Shown here: piece after piece, positions 11,136-20,852 of the stretch
How positions within the stretch are numbered: the first letter of the stretch is position 1
Layout of the letters: each line of letters begins with the position of its first letter
NCBI GenBank assembly: GCA_036676475.1
Contig: JAKFCU010000036.1
Span: forward strand, 1 to 64,000
Source: LC029 sp036676475
GTDB taxonomy: Bacteria; Bacillota; Bacilli; Aneurinibacillales; RAOX-1
Direction: 5' to 3'
DNA: 64,000 nucleotides
Notes under the pieces: model-generated
The model's database searches: none
What the model was told of the DNA's origin: nothing
The model's input: only the letters and a program-made list of their open reading frames with translations
Translations under genes and position numbers: made by a program

Positions 11136-11930
11136 TTGTTAGGGAAGACAGAAGGATTTGTAATTAGAACGCAAGATTATGGAGAAGGAAATAAGATCTT
11201 AACCGTATTCACAAAGGAAATGGGCAAGATAGGGATGATGGCTCAGGGCGCACGCAAGACGAAAAGCCGCTTTGCCGCTGTATCACAACCCTTTATCCAG
11301 GCCCTTTTCTTTTTTCATATGGGATCTTCTGGCTTGGCAACGCTAAGTCAAGCGGATCTAATGCAATCCTTTCCAAAAATGAGAGGAGATTTATATAAAA
11401 CGGCTTATGCCAGTTATATAAGTGAACTTACTGATCGACTCAGTGACGAGCGGCAAAAGAATATGGGTCTATATCAGCTATTATCAGAATCCTTTAATCA
11501 TATGGAAAGCGGGAAGGATAGTGAGGTCATCGCCCGAATCTTTGAAGTGAAAATCCTTTCCCTTTTTGGGCATAGACCGATTCTTCAGCATTGTACGGTT
11601 TGTCAGAAGGGATGCACTCCCTGGTTTTTTAGTATCCGTGAAGGCGGGCTTATGTGTGAGCCATGCAGGAGACGGGACCCTTACGCTTTTTTAATTACCG
11701 ATGGAGTAGCGCGGTTGCTTTCCACATTTCAGATGATGGATATATCGCAGTTAGGGAATATTAATGTTAAGAATTCAACCAAACAGCTCCTGCAAAAAAT
11801 TATGTTTGAATTTTTTGATGAGCATGTTGGGGTGAGATTAAAATCTCGCAATTTTATTGAACAACTTGCAACCCTTGAGCAAATCATACCAAGAAAGGAG
11901 GGCCATCATGGAGAGACAACCGATGGGTAG
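11136..11930 (+). CDS. recO: DNA repair protein RecO
   Basis: 264 residues from TTG 11136 (AGTGGGGG upstream). The N-terminal OB fold carries EGFVIRTQDYGEGNKILTVFT. A mid-protein four-Cys zinc finger is visible as HCTVCQKGC and CEPCRRR. RecO loads RecA on SSB-coated DNA with RecR. In B. subtilis glyQS follows recO, but here two small unrelated genes follow. Confidence 0.95.
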   Translation: MLGKTEGFVIRTQDYGEGNKILTVFTKEMGKIGMMAQGARKTKSRFAAVSQPFIQALFFFHMGSSGLATLSQADLMQSFPKMRGDLYKTAYASYISELTDRLSDERQKNMGLYQLLSESFNHMESGKDSEVIARIFEVKILSLFGHRPILQHCTVCQKGCTPWFFSIREGGLMCEPCRRRDPYAFLITDGVARLLSTFQMMDISQLGNINVKNSTKQLLQKIMFEFFDEHVGVRLKSRNFIEQLATLEQIIPRKEGHHGETTDG

Positions 11931-12204
11931 CCCAGAACCTGAACAGTGGATAGAAGAATTTTTCCCCGAAAAAAAGGCACAGACCATCTTCTATGCGAAG
12001 GGGATGGATGTGTGGAAGTTAGTCAAAGAACTTCTGGAAATGGCCAACGTCATACGGATCTCTATCTGGCATAAAAATCGTCCTTTAGCTTCTATCCCTG
12101 TCGTATACGGTGGTTTGGCTACGGCTCTCTTCCCCTTTATCTCCTTACTTTCCATGATTTCACTCTTAGCACTCAATTGTAGAATTGTTGTTGAAAAAAA
12201 ATAA
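11908..12204 (+). CDS. DUF4342-like small membrane protein
   Basis: 98 residues from ATG 11908 (AAGGAGG seven bases before), overlapping the end of recO. A soluble N-terminal half (VWKLVKELLEMANVIRISIWHKNRPLA) is followed by a hydrophobic segment of about 35 residues (about 60-93) that could be one or two membrane passes. The fold pattern recalls DUF4342 (helix, two strands, hydrophobic tail). No function is known. A strong terminator follows immediately. Confidence 0.7.
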   Translation: MERQPMGSPEPEQWIEEFFPEKKAQTIFYAKGMDVWKLVKELLEMANVIRISIWHKNRPLASIPVVYGGLATALFPFISLLSMISLLALNCRIVVEKK

Positions 12205-12245
12205 AAAAATAAACACTGCGAAAATGCAGTGTTTATTTTTTTTTC
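12205..12245 (+). terminator. Terminator after the era-recO operon
   Basis: AAATAAACACTGC pairs with GCAGTGTTTATTT around a GAAAAT loop. A nine-T run follows. Confidence 0.9.
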
Positions 12246-12248
12246 TAC

Positions 12249-12350
12249 ACTAAATAGAAAGTATTATACGAATAATAGTTACATTCGTAGCTTTCTTATA
12301 CTTATCGGAAAGTATTATACGCACATGAGCTACGCCCGTAGCTTTCCTAT
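12249..12350 (+). repeat. Interspersed palindromic repeat, two tandem copies
   Basis: Two units of about 50 bp lie head to tail (about 12249-12299 and 12300-12350). Each carries GAAAGTATTATACG and ends in GTAGCTTTC(T/C). They follow directly on the T-tract of the recO-operon terminator. Confidence 0.85.
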
Positions 12351-12511
12351 AAAAAAAATAGCATTCTACAAAAAATGCCTATTGTTTCCAAAAGGGATGT
12401 TTATTATAGTTAAGTTAAATAGTACCTTATGTGCATTCTACACTTAAGTGACATTAATATATATTGGTAAGGATTTTCATGACCTATTACCATTTCAGAA
12501 GAGGGGTATCT

Positions 12512-12820
12512 ATGTATAAGAATGCCTTATTCCAAAAGGGTAACTTTGTTCAAGTGGTTGATGAGGATCATCAGCTTTTCGAGGAAATTGGAGAAATCTG
12601 CTCGATCGGAGTTCAAGGTAGGTATTTGGTTAAATTTTCTAATGGACATGAAATGGTTCTTAAAATACAAGAAATCGCTTTATGGTTAGGGTATGAGACA
12701 GATATGAAGCTACATAAAGCACATCTTCTGCAAATGCAGAGCTTAGCTGTTGATCTGGGGGATAAGCAATGGTTTGAGGAAATTGGAGAGATTCTCAAAA
12801 AGCTGAAAATACACTCTTAA
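12512..12820 (+). CDS. Small protein with a possible IDEAL-like C-terminus
   Basis: 102 residues from ATG 12512 (GAGGGG five bases upstream). The N-terminal part is strand-rich (KGNFVQVVDEDHQLFEEIGEICSIGVQGRYLVKF). The C-terminal LAVDLGDKQWFEEIGEILKK loosely recalls the IDEAL motif of small Bacillales proteins. It stands alone between recO and ccpN, where glyQS lies in B. subtilis. The function is unknown. Confidence 0.6.
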   Translation: MYKNALFQKGNFVQVVDEDHQLFEEIGEICSIGVQGRYLVKFSNGHEMVLKIQEIALWLGYETDMKLHKAHLLQMQSLAVDLGDKQWFEEIGEILKKLKIHS

Positions 12821-13018
12821 TTTTCTCTTATAAGTCTGAAGCAACCTATATAAATTGACTTTCTTAGTGTCTTTCGCTATTGTAATGATGGAATCATTTT
12901 AATTAAAAATGCCTATTGGAAATATCTAGGTAACTAAATAAAGAAAGGCTGTCATCTATATGTTTCATACTATATAATGAATAATAGACTATTAGTATGA
13001 CACATTTATTCAGTAAGG

Positions 13019-13672
13019 ATGGTGAGCATCATCGAGCTGACAAAACGCCAGGAGTTTATTTTAGAAATTGTGAAGAGTGAAGGACCGATTACAGGGGAGC
13101 AAATTGCTGACAAGCTGAATCTTACTCGTGCTACCTTAAGACCGGACCTAGCAATTCTGACCATGGCAGGCTACCTAGATGCAAGACCAAGAGTTGGTTA
13201 TTTCTATTCAGGTAAAAGCGCACCCCAGTTGTTAGGAAACCTGGCCCGGAAAAAGGTAGTAAAGGATTATAAGGCTCTTCCTGTGGTCATCAAGGAATCG
13301 ACATCGGTTTACGATGCGGTTTGTACATTGTTTTTAGAAGATGTTGGGACATTATATGTAGTAAATGACAAGGGATATCTAGTGGGAGTGGTCTCGCGGA
13401 AGGATTTGCTTCGGGCCATGCTTGGAAAGCAAAAGATCGAAGAGATACCAGTGAATATTATTATGACAAGAATGCCCAATATTGTAACCTGTTTTCCCGA
13501 TGATAGCATTTATGATGTAGCCCTAAAATTAATTAATTATCAGATTGATTCCATTCCTGTTGTAAAGGAAGAGATAGATGGAGGAAAACCTGTTTTTGAA
13601 GTTATTGGCAGGGTGACAAAAACAACGGTGACCAAAGCTTATGTTGAGCTTGCCAGTGATCAGACAGTCTAA
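13019..13672 (+). CDS. ccpN: Transcriptional repressor CcpN
   Basis: 217 residues. An N-terminal winged HTH (LTKRQEFILEIVKSEGPIT...LTRATLRPDLAIL) is followed by two CBS domains (about 75-210). CcpN represses gluconeogenic genes under glycolytic conditions, independently of CcpA. It is followed by ppsR, its conserved partner. The start is uncertain: ATG 13019 sits almost on the AAGG, and GTG 13022 is an alternative. Confidence 0.93.
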   Translation: MVSIIELTKRQEFILEIVKSEGPITGEQIADKLNLTRATLRPDLAILTMAGYLDARPRVGYFYSGKSAPQLLGNLARKKVVKDYKALPVVIKESTSVYDAVCTLFLEDVGTLYVVNDKGYLVGVVSRKDLLRAMLGKQKIEEIPVNIIMTRMPNIVTCFPDDSIYDVALKLINYQIDSIPVVKEEIDGGKPVFEVIGRVTKTTVTKAYVELASDQTV

Positions 13673-13729
13673 AAGTTGGCTGTTATTATGTAAGGCAATC
13701 CGCTCATGATATAGAAGGAGGTATGCCCT

Positions 13730-14560
13730 ATTTTCAGCGATGATGTGTTGCATGATCCTACTATTTTTATTGTGTCAGATTCAGTAGGGGAAACTGCAGA
13801 AGGTGTGGTAAAGGCTGCAGCCAGTCAATTTGAAGGTCATTCCATTGAAATTCGCAAGTTCCCGTATATTGAAGATGAGGCATCGATAAACGAAGTGGTT
13901 CTTGCAGCAAAAGAATCTCATGCGGTTATTGCGCTTACCTTAGTGATTCCCCAATTGAGGGATTATTTAAAAAAGGTAGCCAAAGAACATGGTGTAACGG
14001 TGATTGATATTATGTCTCCAATGATTGAGGCGATGGAGGCTATTGTAAAAAAGAAATCTAAAAATCAACCAGGGCTTGTCCGCCAATTAGATGAAGAGTA
14101 CTTTAAAAAGGTAGAGGCCATTGAATTTGCTGTTAAATATGATGATGGTCGAGATCCTAGGGGTTTATTAAGGGCTGATGTTATTCTAGTTGGAGTATCG
14201 CGTACGTCTAAGACCCCACTTTCCATGTACTTGGCAAATAAGCGATATAAGTGTGCCAATGTTCCTTTGGTACCAGAAGTAGAACCGCCTGAAGAATTGT
14301 TTATGATACCGGTTAAAAGGTGTATCGGACTTACTATTAGTCCGGATCAACTGAATATGATTCGAAGAGAGAGGCTTAAAGCATTGGGGTTAACATCGCA
14401 AGCGAATTATGCTAGCTTGGAAAGAATCATGCAAGAATTAGAATATGCGGAAAAGGTAATGAAGAGAATAGGCTGTCCTGTCATTAATGTGTCCAATAAG
14501 GCAGTAGAGGAAACAGCAAATCTAATTATAGACATTATTCGAAAAGGAAAGCTAACATAA
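13730..14560 (+). CDS. ppsR: Pyruvate, phosphate dikinase regulatory protein (bifunctional kinase/phosphorylase)
   Basis: The family core begins at [15 protein letters not shown], with the P-loop GVSRTSKTP and [23 protein letters not shown]. The enzyme turns pyruvate phosphate dikinase or PEP synthase on and off by ADP-dependent phosphorylation and Pi-dependent removal. No ATG exists upstream of the core. The perfect SD AGAAGGAGGT (13713-13722) is eight bases from an in-frame ATT at 13730, whereas GTG 13745 is 23 bases away. I place the start at ATT (276 residues); GTG 13745 (271 residues) is the fallback. Confidence 0.9.
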   Translation: MFSDDVLHDPTIFIVSDSVGETAEGVVKAAASQFEGHSIEIRKFPYIEDEASINEVVLAAKESHAVIALTLVIPQLRDYLKKVAKEHGVTVIDIMSPMIEAMEAIVKKKSKNQPGLVRQLDEEYFKKVEAIEFAVKYDDGRDPRGLLRADVILVGVSRTSKTPLSMYLANKRYKCANVPLVPEVEPPEELFMIPVKRCIGLTISPDQLNMIRRERLKALGLTSQANYASLERIMQELEYAEKVMKRIGCPVINVSNKAVEETANLIIDIIRKGKLT

Positions 14561-14608
14561 GAAAGCAACTGGCTAACCATACGCGTATAATACTATCCGA
14601 TAAGTGTA
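14558..14608 (-). repeat. Interspersed palindromic repeat, one copy
   Basis: Read on this strand it is the complement of the common form (GAAAGCAACTGGCTAACC then GCGTATAATACTATCCGATA). It begins at the ppsR stop codon and runs into the following terminator. Confidence 0.8.
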
Positions 14609-14650
14609 AAAAAAAAGTTCTCGATGTCGAGAACTTTTTATTTTTTAAGC
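14609..14650 (+). terminator. Terminator after ppsR
   Basis: AAAAAGTTCTCGA pairs with TCGAGAACTTTTT and is followed by ATTTTTT. The rest of the spacer to 14844 is AT-rich with no gene seen. Confidence 0.9.
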
Positions 14651-14844
14651 AGGAAAAAGAGAAACAATATCGTATATATTATGTAAGAAATATAATAAAA
14701 TTTATTATAACATATTTTTATACAGGTGGGTAAGCTATTGAAGAAAAACCTGTAAAATCATTTCGACAAAATTCGAAATTTAGCAACTTTATACGTTCAG
14801 AAGGAATTGATGGTTGGCTGTAGAATAATGTCTTTTGAAATGGG

Positions 14845-15306
14845 TTGAATGGGGTGAAGATTTATATTGATTCAGATGCATGTCCTGTCAAGTCGATTAT
14901 AGCTGAAGAGGCTACTCGATGTATGGTTCATGCCATATTTATTTGCTCATTTGCCAGCCATTTTCAATTAGATGGCGAGTGGGTAGAAACGGTGATGGTG
15001 GATAGAGGATTTCAGTCTGTTGACATTATCATCGCTAATCGGGTTAAGGCAGGTGATCTCGTGATTACCGATGATTACGGTCTGGCCTGTATGGTTCTTG
15101 GGCGAGGGGGTTTAGCCATGAGTTCAAGAGGAAAAGAATATACTAATGATAATATTGATCATCTTCTCATGAACCGACATCAAAATCAGAAGGCACGGAT
15201 GGCCGGAAAACGAGCTAAAGGTCCCAAACCCTTTACAAATGAGGAAAAGGAATGGTTTAGGCAAGGTTTTAAAAAATGTTTGGAGAAAAAAGCAGGAGAT
15301 TGTTGA
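14845..15306 (+). CDS. YaiI/YqxD family protein (UPF0178, DUF188)
   Basis: About 150 residues from TTG 14845 or GTG 14854; neither has a strong SD. The N-terminus (V)KIYIDSDACPVKS, VDRGFQSVDIIIAN, GDLVITDDYGLACMVL and a basic Lys/Arg-rich tail match the UPF0178 family, a PIN/NYN-like fold. It lies before dnaG, as yqxD does in B. subtilis. The activity is not established. Confidence 0.93.
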   Translation: MNGVKIYIDSDACPVKSIIAEEATRCMVHAIFICSFASHFQLDGEWVETVMVDRGFQSVDIIIANRVKAGDLVITDDYGLACMVLGRGGLAMSSRGKEYTNDNIDHLLMNRHQNQKARMAGKRAKGPKPFTNEEKEWFRQGFKKCLEKKAGDC

Positions 15307-15365
15307 ATTTTGACGAATTAAATTTCAGAACCAGGTGACATCTTCGAGTAGGCTTCATATAGAAG

Positions 15366-15475
15366 CTTTTCTTACACTTATCGGAAAATATTATACGCAT
15401 AGGGCAGAGCCAGTAGCTTTCTTACACTTATCAGTCAAGTGTTATATGTATACGGCTACGCCAGTACCTTTCTTA
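15366..15475 (+). repeat. Interspersed palindromic repeat, two tandem copies
   Basis: Units at about 15375-15424 and 15425-15475. The first has GGAAAATATTATACGCATAG and GTAGCTTTCTTA. The second is diverged (AGTGTTATATGTATAC, GTACCTTTCTTA). They fill much of the spacer before dnaG. Confidence 0.8.
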
Positions 15476-15586
15476 ATGATAGTATACAGGATTCAATAGG
15501 TGAAAGGAATAAGCACACAAATCTCATAGCAAGCAATAGATAGCTAGCATACACTATTGTTTGTTATTATGGGCGGGTTAAGTTCT

Positions 15587-17422
15587 ATGGCGACTAAGAT
15601 TCCCGAAGAAATCATTGACCAGATTAGAAATTCAGTTAATATCGTTGATTTCATTGGTCAGTATGTTCCATTAAGGAAGAGCGGTCGAAGCTTCATGGGT
15701 CTGTGTCCTTTCCATTCTGAAAAATCCCCGTCGTTCTCCGTGCTTGAAGAAAAGCAGATTTTTCATTGCTTTGGTTGTGGGGAGGGTGGAAACCTTATCT
15801 CTTTCTTGATGAAGATCGAAGGAATGACTTTTCTAGAGGCGATTCTTTTTTTAGCCGAGAAAGCAGGGATCCCGGTACCCCAGGCTTCGGTATCGGATGA
15901 AATAGAGAGTGATCAGCAAAGAGCTAAAAGAGCCATATATGAGGCATATGATAGAGTGGCTAAGCTGTATCACCATCTATTATTTCAGACGGATTACGGA
16001 TCTCATGCAAGGGAATATTTAAAAATGCGCAGAATTAGCCAGGAGGCAGCCGTTGAATTTCAAATCGGATTTGCACCTGATAGTTGGGAATTTGTGACCA
16101 AGATTCTCCTGAAGCATCAATATGATCTTCAGCTGATGCAGGTGGCGGGAATTTTGGCTAAACGCGAGTATGACCAAAAGCCTTTTGATCTGTTTCGAAA
16201 CAGACTGATGTTACCGATAGCGGATTCTCAAGGCAGAATCACGGCATTTGGTGGACGGATATTAGGAGAGGGACAGCCTAAATATCTAAATAGCCCTGAA
16301 CACCCTTTATTTAATAAAAGCCAAATTTTGTTTAATCTTCATCGGGCAAGATCGACCATTCGAAAAAAGCGACAGGTGATCCTATTTGAAGGTTATATGG
16401 ATGTTATTGCCGCCTGGCAAGCCGGAATTCATAATGGCATTGCTTCATTAGGAACCGCTTTAACTGATCAGCAAGCAAAGATCATGAAGCGAAATGCAGA
16501 CCAAGTCATCATTTGTTATGATGCTGATCCTGCAGGTATTGAAGCATCCATGAAAGCTGCTGAGATTCTTTCCTCGGCTAATTGTCTGGTTCGGATCGTC
16601 AATCTAGGAGATGGGTTAGACCCCGATGAGTACATTAAAAAATATGGAGAGCAAAAATTCAAATATAAGCTTGAAGACACCCTTTCCATTACATCTTTTA
16701 AAATGGAGAATTTGCGGAAGCGATATGACCTTTCCAATGAGACTGGGCGCATCCAATTTATATCTTCTATATTGGAACAAATCTCGTTGCTCTCCAATGC
16801 AGTGGAAAGAGATCACTATCTTCGCTCTTTGGCTGAGGAGTTTAATTATTCGCTTGATGCTCTCAAGCAAGAGCAGAGAAAGATCTACTATCAGCAAAAA
16901 AAGACAGACAATAGGGATAAAGTAACAAAGAAATGGAATAATAGTATAAATAATGGAACACATTTGCCTGTGAAATCTTTATTACCTGCCCATTATAATG
17001 CAGAAAAAAAGTTGCTCATGTTGATGCTTCATAACGAGCAATGGGCAGATGAAATTTTACAAAAGGTAGGCGGAAATTTTAATGTAGACGAGTTTGCGGC
17101 TTTGGCAGCCCATTTGTATTCCTTTTATTCCTTGGGACATATTGCAAATCCAAGCAAATTTATATCCGGACTTGAGGATGAAAAGCTCATTCACTTAGCC
17201 TCACAGCTTGCAGTCGAGGATGTCCCGGAAGAATTGACGTCCAAAGAATTGTCCGATTACATACAACAAGTCCTGAATTATCCAATATGGCTTCAAATAG
17301 AATCCCTTAAAGATGAACAAAAAAGGTTAGAAAAAGAAGGGGAAAGTTTACAAGCAGCTCAAATTGGTATTCAGATTCTACAATTGCGCAAATCATTAAA
17401 AACCGCTATCCACATAACCTGA
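15587..17422 (+). CDS. dnaG: DNA primase DnaG
   Basis: 611 residues from ATG 15587 (GGGCGGG nine bases upstream); an in-frame ATG also lies at 15569. It has a CHC2 zinc finger ([11 protein letters not shown]...[10 protein letters not shown]), the TOPRIM domain ([22 protein letters not shown]) and a C-terminal DnaB-binding helical part. It makes RNA primers for the replication fork. The dnaG-rpoD pair is the conserved macromolecular-synthesis operon core. Confidence 0.96.
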   Translation: MATKIPEEIIDQIRNSVNIVDFIGQYVPLRKSGRSFMGLCPFHSEKSPSFSVLEEKQIFHCFGCGEGGNLISFLMKIEGMTFLEAILFLAEKAGIPVPQASVSDEIESDQQRAKRAIYEAYDRVAKLYHHLLFQTDYGSHAREYLKMRRISQEAAVEFQIGFAPDSWEFVTKILLKHQYDLQLMQVAGILAKREYDQKPFDLFRNRLMLPIADSQGRITAFGGRILGEGQPKYLNSPEHPLFNKSQILFNLHRARSTIRKKRQVILFEGYMDVIAAWQAGIHNGIASLGTALTDQQAKIMKRNADQVIICYDADPAGIEASMKAAEILSSANCLVRIVNLGDGLDPDEYIKKYGEQKFKYKLEDTLSITSFKMENLRKRYDLSNETGRIQFISSILEQISLLSNAVERDHYLRSLAEEFNYSLDALKQEQRKIYYQQKKTDNRDKVTKKWNNSINNGTHLPVKSLLPAHYNAEKKLLMLMLHNEQWADEILQKVGGNFNVDEFAALAAHLYSFYSLGHIANPSKFISGLEDEKLIHLASQLAVEDVPEELTSKELSDYIQQVLNYPIWLQIESLKDEQKRLEKEGESLQAAQIGIQILQLRKSLKTAIHIT

Positions 17423-17438
17423 GGAAGGAGGGAATACC

Positions 17439-18593
17439 ATGGCCAAGAAAACAGATAATAAGCCGGGTGTTGTGACAGAAGTTGTTCAAGAACCAACTGA
17501 ACAAAATTTAGACCAAGTAAAAGAACAGTTGGTTGAGACAGGAAAAAAACGTGGGGTTCTCACCTACAAAGAGATTATGGAACGACTATCCGCATTTGAC
17601 CAGGATTCCGATCAGATGGATGAATTTTATGAATTTCTATCCGAACAAGGAGTTGAGTTAATCAACGAATCAGGTGAGGAAGAAGAAGACGATATCGTTC
17701 CCCGTGATGAGGAAATGGAAGATGAGGAATTTGACTTAAATGACTTATCTGTACCTCCAGGGGTAAAAATTAACGATCCCGTAAGGATGTATCTAAAGGA
17801 GATCGGACGAGTACCTCTATTATCAGCTGACGAAGAGATTAAGCTCGCTCATCGAATTGAGAATGGGGATGAGGAAGCAAAGAGAAGATTGGCAGAAGCA
17901 AATCTTCGTTTGGTTGTCAGCATAGCCAAACGTTATGTGGGACGTGGTATGCTGTTCCTGGACCTCATACAGGAAGGTAACATGGGTCTTATTAAAGCCG
18001 TAGAAAAATTCGATTATAAGAAAGGCTTTAAATTTAGTACGTATGCGACATGGTGGATTCGTCAGGCGATTACGCGTGCGATTGCCGACCAAGCCCGTAC
18101 CATTCGGATCCCTGTTCATATGGTGGAGACTATTAATAAGCTAATCCGGGTTTCTAGACAACTCTTACAGGAATTGGGCCGCGAACCGAGCCCCGAGGAA
18201 ATAGCGGAAAAAATGGATTTAACTCCGGAAAAGGTAAGAGAAATTCTCAAAATTGCTCAAGAACCGGTTTCCTTAGAAACGCCTATTGGGGAAGAGGATG
18301 ATTCACACCTGGGTGATTTCATTGAAGATCAAGAAGCTCTTGCACCTTCTGATGCTGCAGCCTATGAATTACTGAAGGAGCAACTAGAGGATGTACTGGA
18401 TACGCTGACCGATCGGGAAGAAAATGTGTTGCGTCTCCGTTTTGGCCTAGATGATGGACGGACACGTACTCTTGAAGAAGTTGGAAAGGTATTTGGGGTT
18501 ACTCGTGAACGGATCCGTCAAATTGAAGCTAAAGCGCTGAGAAAGCTTCGTCATCCAAGTCGTAGTAAGCGATTAAAGGATTTTCTTGAATAA
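17439..18593 (+). CDS. sigA: RNA polymerase primary sigma factor SigA
   Basis: 384 residues. Region 1.1 is followed by an acidic linker. Region 1.2/2 contains [35 protein letters not shown] and [20 protein letters not shown]. Region 4.2 contains [20 protein letters not shown]. It is the housekeeping sigma factor and follows dnaG by 16 bases, with SD AAGGAGGG. Confidence 0.98.
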   Translation: MAKKTDNKPGVVTEVVQEPTEQNLDQVKEQLVETGKKRGVLTYKEIMERLSAFDQDSDQMDEFYEFLSEQGVELINESGEEEEDDIVPRDEEMEDEEFDLNDLSVPPGVKINDPVRMYLKEIGRVPLLSADEEIKLAHRIENGDEEAKRRLAEANLRLVVSIAKRYVGRGMLFLDLIQEGNMGLIKAVEKFDYKKGFKFSTYATWWIRQAITRAIADQARTIRIPVHMVETINKLIRVSRQLLQELGREPSPEEIAEKMDLTPEKVREILKIAQEPVSLETPIGEEDDSHLGDFIEDQEALAPSDAAAYELLKEQLEDVLDTLTDREENVLRLRFGLDDGRTRTLEEVGKVFGVTRERIRQIEAKALRKLRHPSRSKRLKDFLE

Positions 18594-18645
18594 GAAAGCT
18601 ACTGGCATTGCCTTCTGCGTATAATACTTGACCGATAAGTGTAAT
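18592..18645 (-). repeat. Interspersed palindromic repeat, one copy
   Basis: Complement form: AAGAAAGCTACTGGC then GCGTATAATACTTGACCGAT. It begins on the last codon of sigA. Confidence 0.85.
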
Positions 18646-18651
18646 AAATGG

Positions 18652-18699
18652 TAAACCTGTGTTACTTCTAAATTGGTAATGCAGGTTTTTCTTTTTTTA
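18652..18699 (+). terminator. Terminator after sigA
   Basis: AAACCTG/TGTTAC pairs imperfectly with GTAATG/CAGGTTT. The run TTTTTCTTTTTTT follows. Confidence 0.75.
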
Positions 18700-18759
18700 T
18701 TTTATCGATTTTGAACAGACAATGCAAATGGCGTATTGGAAAAAAAAGTAATGAAACCG

Positions 18760-18789
18760 TTGTCAAACATTCTGTCTTTTTTATATAAT
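18760..18789 (+). promoter_or_regulatory. Sigma-A-type promoter of the acyl-CoA dehydrogenase gene
   Basis: TTGTCA (18760-18765) and TATAAT (18784-18789) are separated by 18 bases. The gene starts 80 bases downstream. Confidence 0.7.
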
Positions 18790-18869
18790 ATACTTAGGTA
18801 AGAATGATCTCAATTTTACGCAAGATAATCTGATCAAGCGCTCGATCAAAAATGGATGGGGGTTTTGCA

Positions 18870-20009
18870 ATGCATTTTGATTTCACGGAAGAACAAACCA
18901 TGATTCGAAAACTGGTTCGTGATTTTGCTGAAGCTGAAGTAGCTCCTGAAGCGAATTTGAGAGATAAGACAGGTGAATTTCCTGAGGAGATTTTTAGGAA
19001 GTTGGCTGAATTAGAAATGATGGGACTTCCTTTTCCTGAAGAGTTTGGCGGAGGGGAGGCAGATACCACCAGCTTTGCTATTGCAGTAGAGGAGTTAAGC
19101 CGTGTTTGTGGTTCTACTGGAATTACTTACTCTGCTCATATTTCACTAGGTGGCGCACCCATTCACTTATTTGGTACGGATGAACAAAAAGAAAAATATT
19201 TAATTCCCATATGCCGTGGAGAATATTTAGGTGCGTTTGGTTTGACAGAGTCTAATGCGGGGTCGGATGCAGGCGGAACACAGACAACAGCGGTCCTTGA
19301 GGGGGATGAATGGATCATCAACGGATCGAAGTGTTTTATCACGAATGCAAGCTATGCAAAGAATTTGGCTATAACTGCCGTTACCGATCGTTCAAAAGGA
19401 ACCCATGGCATTTCGGCTTTTATCGTTCCAACTGATTCACTGGGTTTTACGGTGATTAACAATTATGATAAAATGGGGCTTCATTCGTCAAATACCACTG
19501 AACTTTTTTTAGAGAATGTGCGTATCCCTAAAGAAAACCTGCTCGGTACAGAAGGTAATGGGTTTAAACAGTTTTTGGAAATCTTAGATGGGGGGCGTAT
19601 TGGCATCGGAGCTATGGCAGTAGGTCTCGCTCAGGGGGCTTATGAAAAGGCGCTCCAATATGCTTGGGAAAGAAAGCAATTTGGCAAAAGCATATCGAAA
19701 TTCCAAGCAATCCAATTTAAGCTAGCCGATATGGCGATGAATATCGAGTTGGCTAGAACAATGGTCTATAAAGCCGCCTGGTTAAAGGATCAGGGTAGAA
19801 AGTTTACAAAAGAAGCGGCTATGGCTAAATTGTTTGCCTCTGAAGTTTCGACTAAGGTATGCGATCAAGCGATTCAAATCCACGGTGGATACGGTTATAT
19901 GAAAGAGTATCAGGTAGAGCGCTTCTATCGTGATGCGAAGCTGTTGGAAATTGGTGAGGGAACCTCAGAAGTTCAACGGATGGTTATTGCCCGAGAAATT
20001 GGTTGCTAA
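18870..20009 (+). CDS. Acyl-CoA dehydrogenase
   Basis: 379 residues from ATG 18870 (GGGGG upstream). The FAD- and substrate-binding signatures AFGLTESNAGSDAGG and QIHGGYGYMKEYQVERFYRDAK are clear. The catalytic Glu is in YRDAKLLEIGEGTSEVQ. This is the short/medium-chain type, feeding electrons to ETF during fatty- or branched-chain-acid breakdown. It stands alone between sigA and trmK with its own promoter and terminator. Confidence 0.95.
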   Translation: MHFDFTEEQTMIRKLVRDFAEAEVAPEANLRDKTGEFPEEIFRKLAELEMMGLPFPEEFGGGEADTTSFAIAVEELSRVCGSTGITYSAHISLGGAPIHLFGTDEQKEKYLIPICRGEYLGAFGLTESNAGSDAGGTQTTAVLEGDEWIINGSKCFITNASYAKNLAITAVTDRSKGTHGISAFIVPTDSLGFTVINNYDKMGLHSSNTTELFLENVRIPKENLLGTEGNGFKQFLEILDGGRIGIGAMAVGLAQGAYEKALQYAWERKQFGKSISKFQAIQFKLADMAMNIELARTMVYKAAWLKDQGRKFTKEAAMAKLFASEVSTKVCDQAIQIHGGYGYMKEYQVERFYRDAKLLEIGEGTSEVQRMVIAREIGC

Positions 20010-20024
20010 ACCGATAAAGATATA

Positions 20025-20068
20025 AACAGACGCTGGGGAAAGTTTTTTCCTTTAAGCGTTTTTTGTTT
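20025..20068 (+). terminator. Terminator after acyl-CoA dehydrogenase
   Basis: ACGCT..GGAAA pairs with TTTCC..AAGCGT. A TTTTTTG run follows. Confidence 0.75.
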
Positions 20069-20120
20069 AGGGCCGCCAATTAAGGTAAAATGAGGGTATC
20101 GAATTGATAGAAAAGGTGAG

Positions 20121-20852
20121 ATGATGTTAGAAATATCCAAACGGTTATTAACTATTGCGAATTATGTAAACCCAGGAAGCCGAGTGGCTGATATAGGATC
20201 TGATCACGCTTATTTGCCTGTGTTTTTAATCCAGAATGAAAAGGCGAAATCAGCCATTGCTGGGGAAGTGAATCAGGGACCTTGGAAATCCGCTCTGCAG
20301 CATGTGAAGGAAGCAGGTTTATCGGAACATATTGATGTAAGATTAGGGGATGGTCTTTCAGTCATACAGAATGGGGAAGTCGATACCATCTGTATTGCTG
20401 GAATGGGGGGAACGTTGATCTGTCAAATTTTAGAGGCAGGCATCAAGAGGTTGCCCTCTGTCTCCCAATTAATCCTTCAGCCAAATGTGGCCGAGAAAAA
20501 TGTACGGAAGTGGCTGTACCATAACGGCTGGGAATTAAAAGGTGAAAGTATACTGAAGGAAGATGGAATCCTATACGAAGTTTTGTCAGCAGTCCCCGGG
20601 AATCCGGATGCCCCTTATGTTAATAAGAACTGGAGCCGGAACGAATGGTTTGAAGTGGGACCGTTTCTATGGGAAGAGAGATCCCCTATTTTTAAAGAGA
20701 AGTGGGAGGAGGAATATAAAAAGGTGGAACGCGTATTGAATTCTCTTGAACAATCAAGTTCCCCAGAAGCGATGGCCAAAAAGGAAGAAATGTCAATCCG
20801 CTTAAAGTGGATTAAGGAGGTACAAACATGTTTGCAAATGGACAAACCATAA
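20121..20852 (+). CDS. trmK: tRNA (adenine22-N1)-methyltransferase TrmK
   Basis: 243 residues. The SAM-binding start VADIGSDHAYLPVFL and the segments TICIAGMGGTLI and LILQPNVAEKNVRKWL match TrmK (YqfN). It methylates A22 of tRNA-Ser and similar tRNAs. It overlaps the Nif3-like gene by 25 bases, the conserved trmK-yqfO pairing. Confidence 0.94.
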   Translation: MMLEISKRLLTIANYVNPGSRVADIGSDHAYLPVFLIQNEKAKSAIAGEVNQGPWKSALQHVKEAGLSEHIDVRLGDGLSVIQNGEVDTICIAGMGGTLICQILEAGIKRLPSVSQLILQPNVAEKNVRKWLYHNGWELKGESILKEDGILYEVLSAVPGNPDAPYVNKNWSRNEWFEVGPFLWEERSPIFKEKWEEEYKKVERVLNSLEQSSSPEAMAKKEEMSIRLKWIKEVQTCLQMDKP

